NCBI GenBank assembly: GCA_902614655.1
Contig: CACMLX010000010.1
Coordinates: 1 to 45,506 of the forward strand
Source of the DNA: an uncultured Pelagibacteraceae bacterium
GTDB taxonomy: Bacteria; Pseudomonadota; Alphaproteobacteria; Pelagibacterales; AG-422-B15
Reading direction: 5' to 3'
DNA length: 45,506 nucleotides
A model generated the notes under the pieces. It did not search any database and was not told the origin of the DNA. It was given only the letters and a program-made list of their open reading frames with translations. The position numbers and the translations under genes are program-made. This document shows, in pieces, positions 26,630 to 36,322 of the stretch (its first letter is position 1; each line of letters begins with the position of its first letter).

Positions 26630-27856
26630 ATGTTAAAAAGATCACCTTTAGCGCCAAAAAATATTGGAAAGATTAAACAGATTAAGGGCATTGAATTGTA
26701 TGTATATTCTGCAGGCTTGTATAACAAGAAACGACTGGATTTAGCTTTATTTCTTTTCAAAAATAAAACTTCGGTTGCTGAAGTTTTTACAAAGTCCTCA
26801 TTAAGATCATGCACACTGGACTGGAACGAAAAAAATTTAAAAAATAAAGAAATAGAAGCATTGATTGTTAATTCAGGAAATGCAAACACTTTTACAGGCC
26901 AGGCAGGTATTAATGCGTTAACAAAAATAAGTAACTTTGTTTCTAATAAATTCAAAGTCTCAGTTAAGAAGGTATTTTTTGCATCTACAGGTATTATTGG
27001 AGAAAAATTTCCTGAAAATAAAATAGTAAATACATTAAAAAAAAATAAATCAAAAACTAATAATTGGTTACAAGCAGCTCAATCAATTATGACAACCGAT
27101 ACTTTTCCAAAAGCAATTTCTGTAAAAACAATGATTGAAAACAAAACAATCTCAATCACAGGGATTGCGAAAGGGTCTGGAATGATAGAGCCAAACATGG
27201 CAACAATGTTAGGATTTATTTTTATAGATTGTTTAATACCTCAAAATATTTTACAGAAATTATTAAAAGATCTTGTAGATAAATCATTCAATCAAATAAC
27301 TGTTGATGGAGATGAGTCAACAAATGATACTGTAATTATGACTAGCACTAATAGTGTTTCATTAAAAAATAAGATTTCATCAATAAAAGACAAGAGAATA
27401 TCAAAAATAAAAAATTCTTTACTTCCAGTTGTTAAATATTTAGCGGAACAAATTGTACGAGATGGTGAAGGTGCAACAAAATTAATAAACATAAAAGTTG
27501 AAAGTGCTAAAAATTCACCGCAGGCAAAAAAAATTGCTAAGGCAATCGCAAATTCCCCACTTGTAAAAACAGCATTTTATGGAAATGATCCAAATTGGGG
27601 AAGAATTGTAATGGCGATTGGTAAAACATATGAAAAAATAGACCCAAAAAAACTTAGGATTTATATAGGTAAGCAAATAGTTGTTGCTAATGGTGCAGAG
27701 TATAAAAAATTAAATTTACAAAAATTAAAAAAATATATGGCAAGCAAAGAAATTGATCTAAAACTTGATCTTGGACAAGGAAATTATTATTTCGAAACAC
27801 AAACATGTGATTTTTCTCATAAATATGTTGATATCAATGCAGCATACAGGACATGA
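26630..27856 (+). CDS. argJ: arginine biosynthesis bifunctional protein ArgJ
   Basis: Ornithine acetyltransferase/N-acetylglutamate synthase. 408 residues. NSGNANTFTGQAG, FFASTGIIGE, TTDTFPKA, GIAKGSGMIEPNMATMLGF and GNDPNWGRI are signature segments. The precursor should self-cleave before Thr192 in the MAT motif, which becomes the nucleophile of the beta chain. ATGA overlap of four bases with mutT, so they are cotranscribed. Confidence 0.97.
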   Translation: MLKRSPLAPKNIGKIKQIKGIELYVYSAGLYNKKRLDLALFLFKNKTSVAEVFTKSSLRSCTLDWNEKNLKNKEIEALIVNSGNANTFTGQAGINALTKISNFVSNKFKVSVKKVFFASTGIIGEKFPENKIVNTLKKNKSKTNNWLQAAQSIMTTDTFPKAISVKTMIENKTISITGIAKGSGMIEPNMATMLGFIFIDCLIPQNILQKLLKDLVDKSFNQITVDGDESTNDTVIMTSTNSVSLKNKISSIKDKRISKIKNSLLPVVKYLAEQIVRDGEGATKLINIKVESAKNSPQAKKIAKAIANSPLVKTAFYGNDPNWGRIVMAIGKTYEKIDPKKLRIYIGKQIVVANGAEYKKLNLQKLKKYMASKEIDLKLDLGQGNYYFETQTCDFSHKYVDINAAYRT

Positions 27857-28245
27857 AGGTAGTATTTTGCTCTTCCGCAATCATAAAAAACAAAAATAGC
27901 GAAATTCTCTTAATGAGCAGAAAACAAAAAGATTCTTTTATTAATTCCTGGGAGTTTCCAGGTGGAAAATTGAAAAATAACGAAAATTTTGCAGTTGCAT
28001 TATTTAGGGAGCTAAAGGAAGAATTAAATATTAAAATAAATATAAGCAAATTATCAAACTATGAATTTTTTAAGCACCAGTATCGTTCATTTTTATTAAT
28101 GATGTATGTATTCGAGGTAACTGAATGGACAGGAAAAATTATAAGTAAAGAAGGGGAGCTTTTAAGATGGGTGTCTGCAAAGGACTTGAAGAAAGCAAAA
28201 TTATTGCCAGCAAATATTAAAGTTGTTAATTATTTTTTAAAATAA
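27853..28245 (+). CDS. mutT: NUDIX hydrolase, 8-oxo-dGTP diphosphatase type
   Basis: A 130-residue Nudix enzyme. The Nudix box is at residues 38-60: G38, E44, R52-E53, E56-E57, with Asn in place of the usual Gly at position 59. WEFPGGKL precedes it and LRWVSAKDL matches the MutT C-terminal substrate loop. It likely hydrolyses 8-oxo-dGTP to prevent A:T to C:G mutation. argJ-mutT is a common alphaproteobacterial pair. The 3' end overlaps the convergent small secreted gene by 16 bases. Confidence 0.88.
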   Translation: MKVVFCSSAIIKNKNSEILLMSRKQKDSFINSWEFPGGKLKNNENFAVALFRELKEELNIKINISKLSNYEFFKHQYRSFLLMMYVFEVTEWTGKIISKEGELLRWVSAKDLKKAKLLPANIKVVNYFLK

Positions 28246-28574
28246 CAACCTGTTTCCTCAGTGAAAACAGAGACTATTTTATAATTTCCATATTCAATTG
28301 AAATTTCTTTTTTTTCCTCATCTTTATTGTAACCTAATAGTTTAATTTGACTGTACAATTCATCATCTGAAACTGAAGCAGCAATAACACGATCATATGC
28401 TTCATCACAATAATCACTTTTCATCTCTGAAATAAAGAAACAAACACAATAGTGCTTTGCTGAAGCATTCAATCCAATGAGAGTTTCGTCAGACTTTGCA
28501 CTACTAGTATTTATAAAAAAAAATGATGTAAATATTACTAATATGTTATAAATAAATTGAGATAGTTTATGCAT
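28230..28574 (-). CDS. small secreted cysteine-containing protein of unknown function
   Basis: A 114-residue protein with a signal peptide (hydrophobic core about residues 8-22, likely cut after NTSSA). The mature part has four cysteines: two in HYCVCFF, one in SDYCDEA and one near the C-terminus in TGCYF, which would form disulfides in the periplasm. I do not recognise the family. The start codon overlaps the start of the divergent serine hydrolase within ATGCAT (28569-28574), and the 3' end overlaps mutT by 16 bases. A leaderless or nearly leaderless transcript with TATAAA inside the opposite gene is possible. Confidence 0.6.
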   Translation of the reverse strand: MHKLSQFIYNILVIFTSFFFINTSSAKSDETLIGLNASAKHYCVCFFISEMKSDYCDEAYDRVIAASVSDDELYSQIKLLGYNKDEEKKEISIEYGNYKIVSVFTEETGCYFKK

Positions 28575-29672
28575 AAAATTTTAAAATTTATAGCGTGTTT
28601 ATCCTTTATTTTAATTTGGGTCAATCCATCATTAGCTATAGTTAATCAATTACAACATAATGAAACAGTCGAATGGTCAACAAATACATGGCCAGAAAAC
28701 TTAATAGAAATTGATGACGAAGAGTTTAGTACAATTATTAATTATACTTTTTCTGATGATTCTTATGATGAATTGGGACGCACAAATGCGCTTTTAATTA
28801 TTCAAGATGGAAGTATTGTTTATGAAAATTACAATTCTCCTATTACAAAAGATACAAAACTTGTCTCCTATTCAATGGCAAAAAGCTATATTGGTCTATT
28901 GACTGGAATGATGATTGATAGGGGATTCATACAATCAAAAGACGAAACAAATCTCTTACCAAGTTGGGATGACAATAGAAAAAATATTTCCATAGGACAT
29001 ATGCTTAATATGCAGTCAGGGCTGGATTATGTAGAGGAATATGATTTAGGCGGAAGGTCAGATACATTAGAGATGTTATTTGGGCAGGGAAGATTTGATC
29101 AAGCTGGGTTTGCATCATCCATGAAGCTAAAAACTCCTCTACCAGGTATGAAATACAACTACTCGACTGGAGAAACCAATATTATAAGTCAATTAATTAA
29201 AACAAGGCTTGAAGCTGAAGGAATTGACTATTTCGATTTCATAAAAAGCAATCTTATTGAAAAAATTGGTATAAAAAATTCGATCTTCGAATTTGATAAT
29301 TCTGGAACTTTCATTGGTGGCAGCTCAATTTTTGCAAACGCAAGAGACTATGCAAGATTTGGATATTTATATTTAAGAGATGGATTATGGGATGGGGAGA
29401 GAATTGTGTCAAAAGAATGGATTGATGATACAAGAACTCCGGCTAAAAACTCCTACCAAATGTATAGTAATCAGTTTTGGATGCCTCATCCAGCATTTAC
29501 ACGTGGACTTCCAAAGGATACTTACTATGCTGCAGGTTTTGGCGGGCAATATATATTAATTATTCCGTCTAAGGATATGATCGTTGTTCGATTAGGTGAA
29601 ACTTATATGGAAGATGATAAAGTATTGGAAAATATTTCTGAAATCATAAGTTACTTTGATAATAGGATCTAA
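28569..29672 (+). CDS. secreted serine hydrolase, beta-lactamase (class C/NylB-like) family
   Basis: A 367-residue penicillin-binding-protein-fold hydrolase with signal peptide (cut near SLA, residue 23). SMAKS puts the nucleophile at Ser102 with Lys105 as general base; NYSTGE gives Tyr198; SAGFGGQYILI-like AGFGGQYILI is the third, KTG-like motif. The pattern is nearest to 6-aminohexanoate-dimer hydrolase-like esterases/amidases, so an ester or amide substrate is likely; beta-lactam resistance should not be assumed. Its start codon overlaps that of the small divergent gene. Confidence 0.8.
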   Translation: MHKILKFIACLSFILIWVNPSLAIVNQLQHNETVEWSTNTWPENLIEIDDEEFSTIINYTFSDDSYDELGRTNALLIIQDGSIVYENYNSPITKDTKLVSYSMAKSYIGLLTGMMIDRGFIQSKDETNLLPSWDDNRKNISIGHMLNMQSGLDYVEEYDLGGRSDTLEMLFGQGRFDQAGFASSMKLKTPLPGMKYNYSTGETNIISQLIKTRLEAEGIDYFDFIKSNLIEKIGIKNSIFEFDNSGTFIGGSSIFANARDYARFGYLYLRDGLWDGERIVSKEWIDDTRTPAKNSYQMYSNQFWMPHPAFTRGLPKDTYYAAGFGGQYILIIPSKDMIVVRLGETYMEDDKVLENISEIISYFDNRI

Positions 29673-29676
29673 ATTT

Positions 29677-29940
29677 ATGAGTGACCAAATAATTATTTAC
29701 TCATCCTATAATTGTGGATATTGCGACTTAGCAAAAAAACTCCTTGATAAAAAACAAATTAAATATCACGAAATTAACATTCAAGACGATCCCTTCCAAA
29801 GAGATATTATGTTAGAGAAAGCTAATGGAAAAAGAACTGTTCCACAAATTTTTTTTAAAGAGCTGCATATTGGCGGATTTGAAGAATTAAATAAGCTTGA
29901 GATGTCGGGCGCGCTTGATAAAATTTTGAATGAAAAATAA
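29677..29940 (+). CDS. grxC: glutaredoxin 3
   Basis: An 87-residue dithiol glutaredoxin. The active site is C13-G-Y-C16 (SYNCGYCDLAK), with the cis-proline TVPQIF and the GG-F glutathione-binding turn (IGGFEEL). I chose the ATG at 29677 (MSDQIIIY) rather than an upstream in-frame codon at 29656 that would overlap the hydrolase. The next gene overlaps its 3' end by 11 bases. Confidence 0.92.
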   Translation: MSDQIIIYSSYNCGYCDLAKKLLDKKQIKYHEINIQDDPFQRDIMLEKANGKRTVPQIFFKELHIGGFEELNKLEMSGALDKILNEK

Positions 29941-30745
29941 TTTAATAGCCGCTTGTCTTCAGCTTACATCAAGTTCAGATATTAATAAAAACTTAAAAGA
30001 GACAATAGATCTTTCAAATAAAGCTATTGATAAAGGCGCCTCTTTCATTTCAACACCAGAAGTTACAAATATTATCTCATTAGATCGACAAAAATTAAAA
30101 AGGTCAGTATTTCTGGAGAAGGACGATCCATTTCTTATTGAATTTACAAAAATTGCAAGGAAAAAATCAGTATGGATATTGCTTGGCTCTATTGTTATCA
30201 AAGACAATAAGAACAAATTGTATAATCGCTCCTATTTGATAAACAGCAAAGGCAATATTCAATGCAAGTACGATAAAATTCATATGTTTGATGTAAAAAT
30301 ATCCAAAAAAGAAAGTTATAAAGAATCCAAAATTTTTAAACCAGGTAAAAAAGTTGTGGTTACTAATACTCCTTGGGGCAAAATTGGTTTATCAATTTGT
30401 TATGATTTAAGATTCCCTGAACTTTATAGAAAACAAGTAATGATGGGGGCAAAGTTAATTACTATTCCTTCAGCATTCACAACCACTACAGGTAAAGCTC
30501 ACTGGCATAATCTTATAAAAACACGGGCTATTGAAAATGGTTCTTATGTTTTAGCTCCTGCGCAATATGGAAAAAATTCGTTAAAACGCCATACATATGG
30601 ACACAGTCTAATTGTATCTCCATGGGGTGAGATATTGGCTGAAAAAAAGGTAGGAAAGGGCATTATAATGGCTAATTTGGACTTTAAAAAGCTTGCTAAA
30701 ATTAGAGCTAATATACCAAGTTTCAGGACACAAATATTGAAATAA
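29930..30745 (+). CDS. carbon-nitrogen hydrolase (nitrilase family, deaminated-glutathione amidase-like)
   Basis: A 271-residue nitrilase-superfamily amidase with the catalytic triad Glu44 (STPEVTN), Lys116 (KYDKIHMFD) and Cys157 (LSICYDLRFPELYR). This Nit1/Nit2-type branch removes the amide of deaminated glutathione, a metabolite-repair role; the neighbouring glutaredoxin fits a thiol context. grx-nit-DUF1178 is a conserved alphaproteobacterial order. Confidence 0.88.
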   Translation: MKNNLIAACLQLTSSSDINKNLKETIDLSNKAIDKGASFISTPEVTNIISLDRQKLKRSVFLEKDDPFLIEFTKIARKKSVWILLGSIVIKDNKNKLYNRSYLINSKGNIQCKYDKIHMFDVKISKKESYKESKIFKPGKKVVVTNTPWGKIGLSICYDLRFPELYRKQVMMGAKLITIPSAFTTTTGKAHWHNLIKTRAIENGSYVLAPAQYGKNSLKRHTYGHSLIVSPWGEILAEKKVGKGIIMANLDFKKLAKIRANIPSFRTQILK

Positions 30746-30772
30746 ACAATATAATTACAATATAGAGATATA

Positions 30773-31189
30773 ATGATCGTTTTTAATTTACAATGTAGTG
30801 ACTGTTCTCATTCATTTGAAGGTTGGTTTGGCTCATCCAAGTCATGTGAAACACAAATTAAAAAAAAGCTAGTTCAATGTGTTTCGTGTGGGTCTTCAAA
30901 TATTACTAAAGAACTTTCAAGGCCAAATGTATCCATAAAAAAAACTAACGTTACTCCAAACGAAAATGCACTCAGAGACTTTCGAAATAAAGTAAAAGAA
31001 GTAAATAAATTTGTTGAACAAAATTTTGAGTTTGTTGGAGACCAGTTTGCATACGAGGTAAGAAAAATTCACTACAGTAAATCTAATAAAAAGCCAGTAT
31101 ACGGCAACGCAACTAAAGAAGAAGTTACTGATTTAAATGATGAGGGTATTGAGGTAACTTCTATTCCATGGATAAAAGAAGATAATTAA
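30773..31189 (+). CDS. DUF1178 family protein
   Basis: A 138-residue protein with two zinc-ribbon-like CxxC knuckles (Cys8/Cys11 and Cys36/Cys39: LQCSDCSHSF and VQCVSCGS) in the N-terminal third, and a PVYGNATKEEVTDLNDEGIEV region near the C-terminus typical of DUF1178. Function unknown. Follows the nitrilase by 27 bases; its stop and that of ubiG share TTAA at 31186-31189. Confidence 0.88.
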   Translation: MIVFNLQCSDCSHSFEGWFGSSKSCETQIKKKLVQCVSCGSSNITKELSRPNVSIKKTNVTPNENALRDFRNKVKEVNKFVEQNFEFVGDQFAYEVRKIHYSKSNKKPVYGNATKEEVTDLNDEGIEVTSIPWIKEDN

Positions 31190-31917
31190 TTTTTTTTTCC
31201 AGAAACAATAAAATTTGCATCCATTCTTTTAGACATGAACCATTCATCTTTTAATGGATTATAATTTACACCAGTATTACTGATCACATCAAAGTTGTTT
31301 TGAATAAAAAAAGAGTAAATGTCCTCAGGAGTTAAAAATTTATTCCAATCATGTGTCCCTTTTGGAAGAAATCCTAATACATATTCAGCCATAAATTTTG
31401 CAAAAATAAGTGAAAAGATAGATTTGTTAATAGTTGCTATAAACATAATACCATTATCAGATACTAGGCCACTACATTCTCTAATAAAATTTTTTGGATT
31501 GTTTACATGTTCTATTACTTCCAAATTTAAAATGACATCGTACTTTTTATTTTTGTTAAGATTTTCTGCAGTTGTATTAAGATAATTAATATCTAAATTA
31601 TTTTCTTCAGCATGAATTTTTGCAGTGATACAATTTTTCTCTAAAGCATCAATGCCGGTTACTTCTGCACCTAACCTTGCTAATGGTTCACTCATTAGTC
31701 CTCCCCCACATCCAATGTCCAAAACTGACAATCCTTTTAAGGGTAAGTCATTTTTTTTGTCTATTGCATAATGATCTTTAATTGTATTGATTATGTATTC
31801 CAGTCTTATGGGATTAAATTTATGCAGTGTTTTAAACTTGCCATCATGCTTCCACCATTCCTTGGCAAGGTTTTTAAACTTATCAATTTCAGTTTTATCA
31901 ATCGAAGAAATGTCCAT
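31186..31917 (-). CDS. ubiG: ubiquinone biosynthesis O-methyltransferase
   Basis: Two O-methylations in ubiquinone synthesis. 243 residues. The N-terminal FKNLAKEWWKHDGKFKTLHKFNPIRLEYI is UbiG-specific, the SAM site is VLDIGCGGGLMSEPLARLGAEVTGID, and the C-terminal half has KGTHDWNKFLTPEDI. Membrane-associated in other bacteria. Divergent from lysC across 101 bases. Confidence 0.95.
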   Translation of the reverse strand: MDISSIDKTEIDKFKNLAKEWWKHDGKFKTLHKFNPIRLEYIINTIKDHYAIDKKNDLPLKGLSVLDIGCGGGLMSEPLARLGAEVTGIDALEKNCITAKIHAEENNLDINYLNTTAENLNKNKKYDVILNLEVIEHVNNPKNFIRECSGLVSDNGIMFIATINKSIFSLIFAKFMAEYVLGFLPKGTHDWNKFLTPEDIYSFFIQNNFDVISNTGVNYNPLKDEWFMSKRMDANFIVSGKKN

Positions 31918-31935
31918 AAATCAATCATTTAACTA

Positions 31936-31952
31936 ATACTTGATTAAAGTAT
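31936..31952. repeat. small hairpin in the ubiG/lysC intergenic region
   Basis: ATACTT-N5-AAGTAT with perfect six-base arms in the divergent promoter region. Could be an operator; chance is likely at this base composition. Confidence 0.2.
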
Positions 31953-32018
31953 CGTATTAAAGTAATCCTTGTTTTTGTTTAGAGTATTACATAACACAAT
32001 TTAATAACGAAAAGTCAA

Positions 32019-33239
32019 ATGTCCACTATAGTTTTAAAATTTGGAGGAACATCAGTAGCTACAACTGAATTAATTGAATCTGCAGCTAATATTGTCAAAT
32101 CAGAATATGATAAAGGCAATAATATAGTTGTAGTTGTTTCCGCTATGTCTGGAGCCACTAACCAACTAATAGAGCATGTCAATAAGATAAATTATAATGA
32201 TGATAGTGAATACGATGTTGTTGTTTCATCAGGAGAGCAAGTAACAGCAGGATTAATGTCACTAGCTCTAAAAAAAATTGGTCTACCATCTCGATCTTGG
32301 CTTGGTTGGCAAGTCCCAATAATTACTAGAGGTTCGCATAGAAACTCATTTATTGATAAAGTGATACCGGATAAAATCACTAACGATTTTGAAAACAAGA
32401 AGATTGCTGTCGTAGCTGGTTTTCAAGGTATTTCAAATGAGGGCAGAATTACAACTATTGGTCGTGGAGGTTCAGATAACACTGCGGTATTCATAGCTTC
32501 AGCAATAAAAGCTGAAAGATGCGATATTTATACTGATGTTGATGGAGTTTATACCTCCGATCCTAGAATGACAGATAATGTAAGAAGACTAGATAAAATT
32601 TCTTATGAAGAGATGATCGAAATGGCTTCACAAGGGGCTAAAGTTTTGCAAACAGCTTCAGTTGAATCTGCAATGAGTAATGATGTAGACGTATATGTTC
32701 GATCAACATTCAGTCCATCTGATAAGGGAACTTTAATTTCAAATGATGGGAATAATGAAAATGATAGGGCAGTAACAGGAGTTGCTTATTCTAAAGATGA
32801 GGCAAAAATAACTCTTATTGATGTGGAAGATAAACCGGGAGTTGCTGCAGAGATTTTTAAAAGGCTTGCAGAGAATTCTGTTAATGTTGATATGATAGTT
32901 CAGAACAATTTTGTTGAGAGAAAAATGACTAATCTTACTTTTACAATTCCAATGATAGATCTTGATAAAGCACTAAAAATTTTAGAAAATTTACAAAAAA
33001 AACTCAGGATTTCAAAAGTTTTAAACGAAAAAAACCTCTCAAAAGTCTCTATCATTGGATCAGGAATGAGAAATCAGCCAGGTATAGCTGCAAAAATGTT
33101 TGAATGTTTATCCAAAAATAAAATCAATATTGAAGTAATCTCAACATCTGAAATAAAGATAAGCGTTTTAATAAATAAAGATAAAACTGAAGAGGCTGTA
33201 AATGCGCTGCATGATGTATTTCAGCTCGACCAGATATAG
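32019..33239 (+). CDS. lysC: aspartate kinase
   Basis: First step toward lysine, threonine and methionine. 406 residues. KFGGTSVA near the N-terminus, SSGEQVTAGL, TIGRGGSDNTAV and TDVDGVYTSDPR in the kinase domain, and two C-terminal ACT domains (starting ITLIDVEDKPGVAAEIF and VSIIGSGMRNQPGIA) that should bind lysine and/or threonine for feedback inhibition. Confidence 0.96.
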   Translation: MSTIVLKFGGTSVATTELIESAANIVKSEYDKGNNIVVVVSAMSGATNQLIEHVNKINYNDDSEYDVVVSSGEQVTAGLMSLALKKIGLPSRSWLGWQVPIITRGSHRNSFIDKVIPDKITNDFENKKIAVVAGFQGISNEGRITTIGRGGSDNTAVFIASAIKAERCDIYTDVDGVYTSDPRMTDNVRRLDKISYEEMIEMASQGAKVLQTASVESAMSNDVDVYVRSTFSPSDKGTLISNDGNNENDRAVTGVAYSKDEAKITLIDVEDKPGVAAEIFKRLAENSVNVDMIVQNNFVERKMTNLTFTIPMIDLDKALKILENLQKKLRISKVLNEKNLSKVSIIGSGMRNQPGIAAKMFECLSKNKINIEVISTSEIKISVLINKDKTEEAVNALHDVFQLDQI

Positions 33240-33340
33240 TACCCATGCTTGACATTAACTACTATTCTATAAGAAATAATCATTTTGGGTAATTGATGGG
33301 TTTATTTTTTTTATTTTAAGGTTTAATTAATTCATAGTGT

Positions 33341-34132
33341 ATGTACCAAAATTTTCTATTTGAACTTAAAAACCAGAGAGAAGCTAGGGGCTGTTCAGTA
33401 GATGATTTAAGTAAAGAGACAAAAATTTCAAAAAAAGTTATTTTTAAAATTGAAAGTCTTAATGAAAGCGAAGTGGACTCATTTCCACAAAGGCATCTGC
33501 TTTTTTTATACGCAAAACACCTAGGTGTAGAGGTTCCTGAAAAAAAAATTACTTTTACTCATTCCTCAATAGAAAATTCTTCTAAGTTATTGAATAATCT
33601 ATCAGTGGCTAATTCTTTTTTACCGCTAATAAATAATTTTAAATTTCAAATTCTATTTCCATTATTTTTAGTTTTTATAATTTTAAGCTTTAGTCATTCC
33701 TTAAAAAATAACGATTTATTTGTTGAATTGAAATTAGATAATACTGAAATAATAACTCAAAATGATTTAGAAAATAATTTAGTTGAAAATAAATTTTTTA
33801 ATTTTAATCAAACAAATACAGAAAAATTAAATCTGCCTTTAGGTAATTCTAAACAATCTGCCAGCTTATCCGACAATAAGCAAAATTTTTTGGAAACTGT
33901 TAGTTTATCAATATTTTTTGACAATGAAGTTTGGATAGAAGTTGATAATACAAAGGAAATATTAATTAGTCAGGTTTTCAAAGAGGGTGAAGAGCTTAAT
34001 CTTGAAGTATCAAAAAATGACGAAATATTTGTAACCTCGGGGAATATGGGTCTCATTTCAATAAAAGTTAACAACGGCCAAATAAAATTTCTAGGCTCTA
34101 TAGGCGAGATAGGTAGAAAACAGATTTTTTAA
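33341..34132 (+). CDS. RodZ-like cytoskeletal/helix-turn-helix membrane protein
   Basis: A 263-residue single-pass protein: N-terminal helix-turn-helix of the Xre-like RodZ type (residues 8-65, LKNQREARGCSVDDLSKETK), a membrane helix at about 102-119, a polar linker, and a C-terminal DUF4115-like domain with WIEVDNTKEILISQVFKEGE and GNMGLISIKVNNGQ. RodZ links MreB to the cell-wall elongation complex. Lying just before ispG supports the assignment, since rodZ-ispG is conserved in many proteobacteria. Confidence 0.82.
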   Translation: MYQNFLFELKNQREARGCSVDDLSKETKISKKVIFKIESLNESEVDSFPQRHLLFLYAKHLGVEVPEKKITFTHSSIENSSKLLNNLSVANSFLPLINNFKFQILFPLFLVFIILSFSHSLKNNDLFVELKLDNTEIITQNDLENNLVENKFFNFNQTNTEKLNLPLGNSKQSASLSDNKQNFLETVSLSIFFDNEVWIEVDNTKEILISQVFKEGEELNLEVSKNDEIFVTSGNMGLISIKVNNGQIKFLGSIGEIGRKQIF

Positions 34133-34187
34133 GTTTTCAAATCAACTCTTTCATTATATTTAATACTTACCTAATTTATAGATAATT

Positions 34188-35279
34188 ATGAGTCAGTACT
34201 CTCAAAACAAAATAATACGCCGGCGTACAAAGAAGATTAAGGTTGGAAGTGTAGAAGTTGGTGGCGATGCAAAAATTTCTGTGCAATCAATGACAAACAC
34301 GCTTACATCAGATGTCAATGCAACAGTAAAACAAATCAATGATTTAGTATCTGAAGGCGCAGATATCGTTAGAGTGTCTTGTCCCGACCAAGAGTCTACA
34401 AAATCTCTGAAAGAGATCATTAATAATGTGGATGTACCAATTGTTTCAGATATTCACTTTCACTACAAGCGTGCGATTGAAGCTGCTGATGCGGGTGCTT
34501 CTTGCTTAAGAATAAATCCTGGCAATATTGGTGTAGATAAAATTATTGAGGTTATTGATGCAGCTAAACAAAATAACATTTGTATGCGCATAGGAGTAAA
34601 TGCAGGCTCCATTGATGAAAAAATTTTAAAAAAATACAGTGAACCCTGTGCAGATGCCTTAGTCGAGAGCGCAATTTCAAATATACGCCTGCTTGAGGAC
34701 AATAATTTTGATAATTTTAAAATAAGTGTAAAAGCATCAGATGTATTTACTACAATTGAAGCCTATGAAAAATTAGCAAAACTTTGTGATTATCCATTTC
34801 ACGTTGGATTAACAGAAGCAGGAACTTATTTATCGGGCTCAATTAAGTCATCCATAAGTATTGGCAATCTTCTCTCACAAGGGATTGGAGATACAATTAG
34901 GGTGTCATTAACAGCAGATCCAGTAGAGGAAATTAAAGTAGGTCACGAGATATTGAAGAGTTTAAATTTACGTTCTAGGGGTGTTAAAATCATCTCCTGC
35001 CCTTCTTGTGCTAGACAGGCTTTCCCGGTAATTGATACAGTTCGTGAGCTTGAAAGACGATTGTCACATATTAAAGATCCTATAACTCTCTCAATTATTG
35101 GCTGTGTTGTAAACGGTCCAGGAGAAGCATTAAATAGTGATATTGGGGTAACCGGCGGTGGAAAGGGGAATAATATGATTTATTTATCAGGTGTTGCTGA
35201 CCATAAAATAAAAAATCCCGAAATAGTTGACCACATTGTTAATCTTGTAGAGAAAAAGATTCAATCACTCCATGATTAA
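34188..35279 (+). CDS. ispG: 4-hydroxy-3-methylbut-2-en-1-yl diphosphate synthase
   Basis: Penultimate MEP pathway enzyme, making HMBPP for IspH (2363-3304). 363 residues, TIM barrel plus iron-sulfur domain. [16 protein letters not shown] at the start, [37 protein letters not shown] and the cluster cysteines in [10 protein letters not shown] and [12 protein letters not shown] are characteristic. The next gene, prfA, overlaps by eight bases. Confidence 0.97.
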   Translation: MSQYSQNKIIRRRTKKIKVGSVEVGGDAKISVQSMTNTLTSDVNATVKQINDLVSEGADIVRVSCPDQESTKSLKEIINNVDVPIVSDIHFHYKRAIEAADAGASCLRINPGNIGVDKIIEVIDAAKQNNICMRIGVNAGSIDEKILKKYSEPCADALVESAISNIRLLEDNNFDNFKISVKASDVFTTIEAYEKLAKLCDYPFHVGLTEAGTYLSGSIKSSISIGNLLSQGIGDTIRVSLTADPVEEIKVGHEILKSLNLRSRGVKIISCPSCARQAFPVIDTVRELERRLSHIKDPITLSIIGCVVNGPGEALNSDIGVTGGGKGNNMIYLSGVADHKIKNPEIVDHIVNLVEKKIQSLHD

Positions 35280-36321
35280 GCAAGATGAATTAGAAAAAAT
35301 TCAAGATAAATACAAAAATCTTGAAAACGAATTAAACCAATCAGTAAATGATAAAGATAAATATGTATCTCTTTCAAAAGAATATGCTGATTTGAAACCT
35401 TTATATGATCAAGTTAATTTATATTTAGCTCAACAATCAGAATTAGAAGAATTAAATAGTGTTATCAACAGTAACGATGCTGATTTAATAGAAATAGCTA
35501 AATCTGAAATTAATAATGTCAAAGAAAAATTATTAGCGGCTGAAAATGTCTTGAAAGAATTAATGATCCCAAAAGATCCATTAGATAAAAAAAATGTAAT
35601 TCTAGAAGTCAGAGCTGGCACTGGTGGCGATGAAGCAGCTTTATTTGCTAATGATCTTTTGCGCATGTATCAGCGCTACGCTGAAAATCAGGGCTGGAAA
35701 ATTGAATATATTTCCATTTCAGATTCTGAAAAAGGAGGTATTAAAGAAGCAGTTGCGAAAATCTCAGGTAGCAGTGTTTATTCAAAACTTAAGTTCGAGT
35801 CCGGTGTCCATCGAGTTCAAAGAGTTCCAGAAACTGAGTCTCAGGGAAGAGTTCATACTTCTGCAGCGAGTGTAGTTGTATTACCTGAAGCTGAGGATCT
35901 AGATATTCAAGTCGATGATAAAGATATTAGAGTTGATGTATTTAGATCTAGTGGTGCAGGAGGGCAGCATGTTAATACAACTGATAGTGCAGTTAGAATA
36001 ACTCATCTTCCATCTGGTATCGTCGTACAACAACAGGATGAAAAATCTCAACATAAGAATAAAGCCAAAGCTATGCTGGTTTTGAAAACAAGACTATATG
36101 ATTTCGAGCGTAAAAAACAAGACGATGATATAGCGGATAAAAGAAAATCACAGATAGGTTCAGGTGATAGATCAGAAAGGATCAGGACCTATAATTTTCC
36201 TCAGGGAAGAGTGACTGATCATCGCATAAATTTAACACTCTACAAACTAGAGCAAATATTAAATTCTACAGGATTAGAGGAAGTTATCACAAATCTAATA
36301 CTTGAAGATCAAGGAAGATGA
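35272..36321 (+). CDS. prfA: peptide chain release factor 1
   Basis: Recognises UAA and UAG and triggers peptide release. 349 residues. The PxT stop-codon motif is PET at 186-188 ([16 protein letters not shown]), which separates it from RF2 (SPF), and the catalytic GGQ is at 230-232 ([16 protein letters not shown]). The Gln is methylated by PrmC, encoded next. Confidence 0.97.
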   Translation: MIKQDELEKIQDKYKNLENELNQSVNDKDKYVSLSKEYADLKPLYDQVNLYLAQQSELEELNSVINSNDADLIEIAKSEINNVKEKLLAAENVLKELMIPKDPLDKKNVILEVRAGTGGDEAALFANDLLRMYQRYAENQGWKIEYISISDSEKGGIKEAVAKISGSSVYSKLKFESGVHRVQRVPETESQGRVHTSAASVVVLPEAEDLDIQVDDKDIRVDVFRSSGAGGQHVNTTDSAVRITHLPSGIVVQQQDEKSQHKNKAKAMLVLKTRLYDFERKKQDDDIADKRKSQIGSGDRSERIRTYNFPQGRVTDHRINLTLYKLEQILNSTGLEEVITNLILEDQGR

Positions 36322-36322
36322 T

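Noticed and set aside
26605-26955. 116-codon minus-strand frame over the argJ start
   Set aside because: Entirely antisense to argJ and without family features.
28569-29672. Serine hydrolase as a beta-lactamase resistance gene
   Set aside because: The motifs are of the broad NylB/class C fold; nothing points to beta-lactams.
33249-33273. TTGACA and TATAAG before the RodZ-like gene as a promoter
   Set aside because: The spacer is only 13 bases, too short for a normal sigma-70 promoter.
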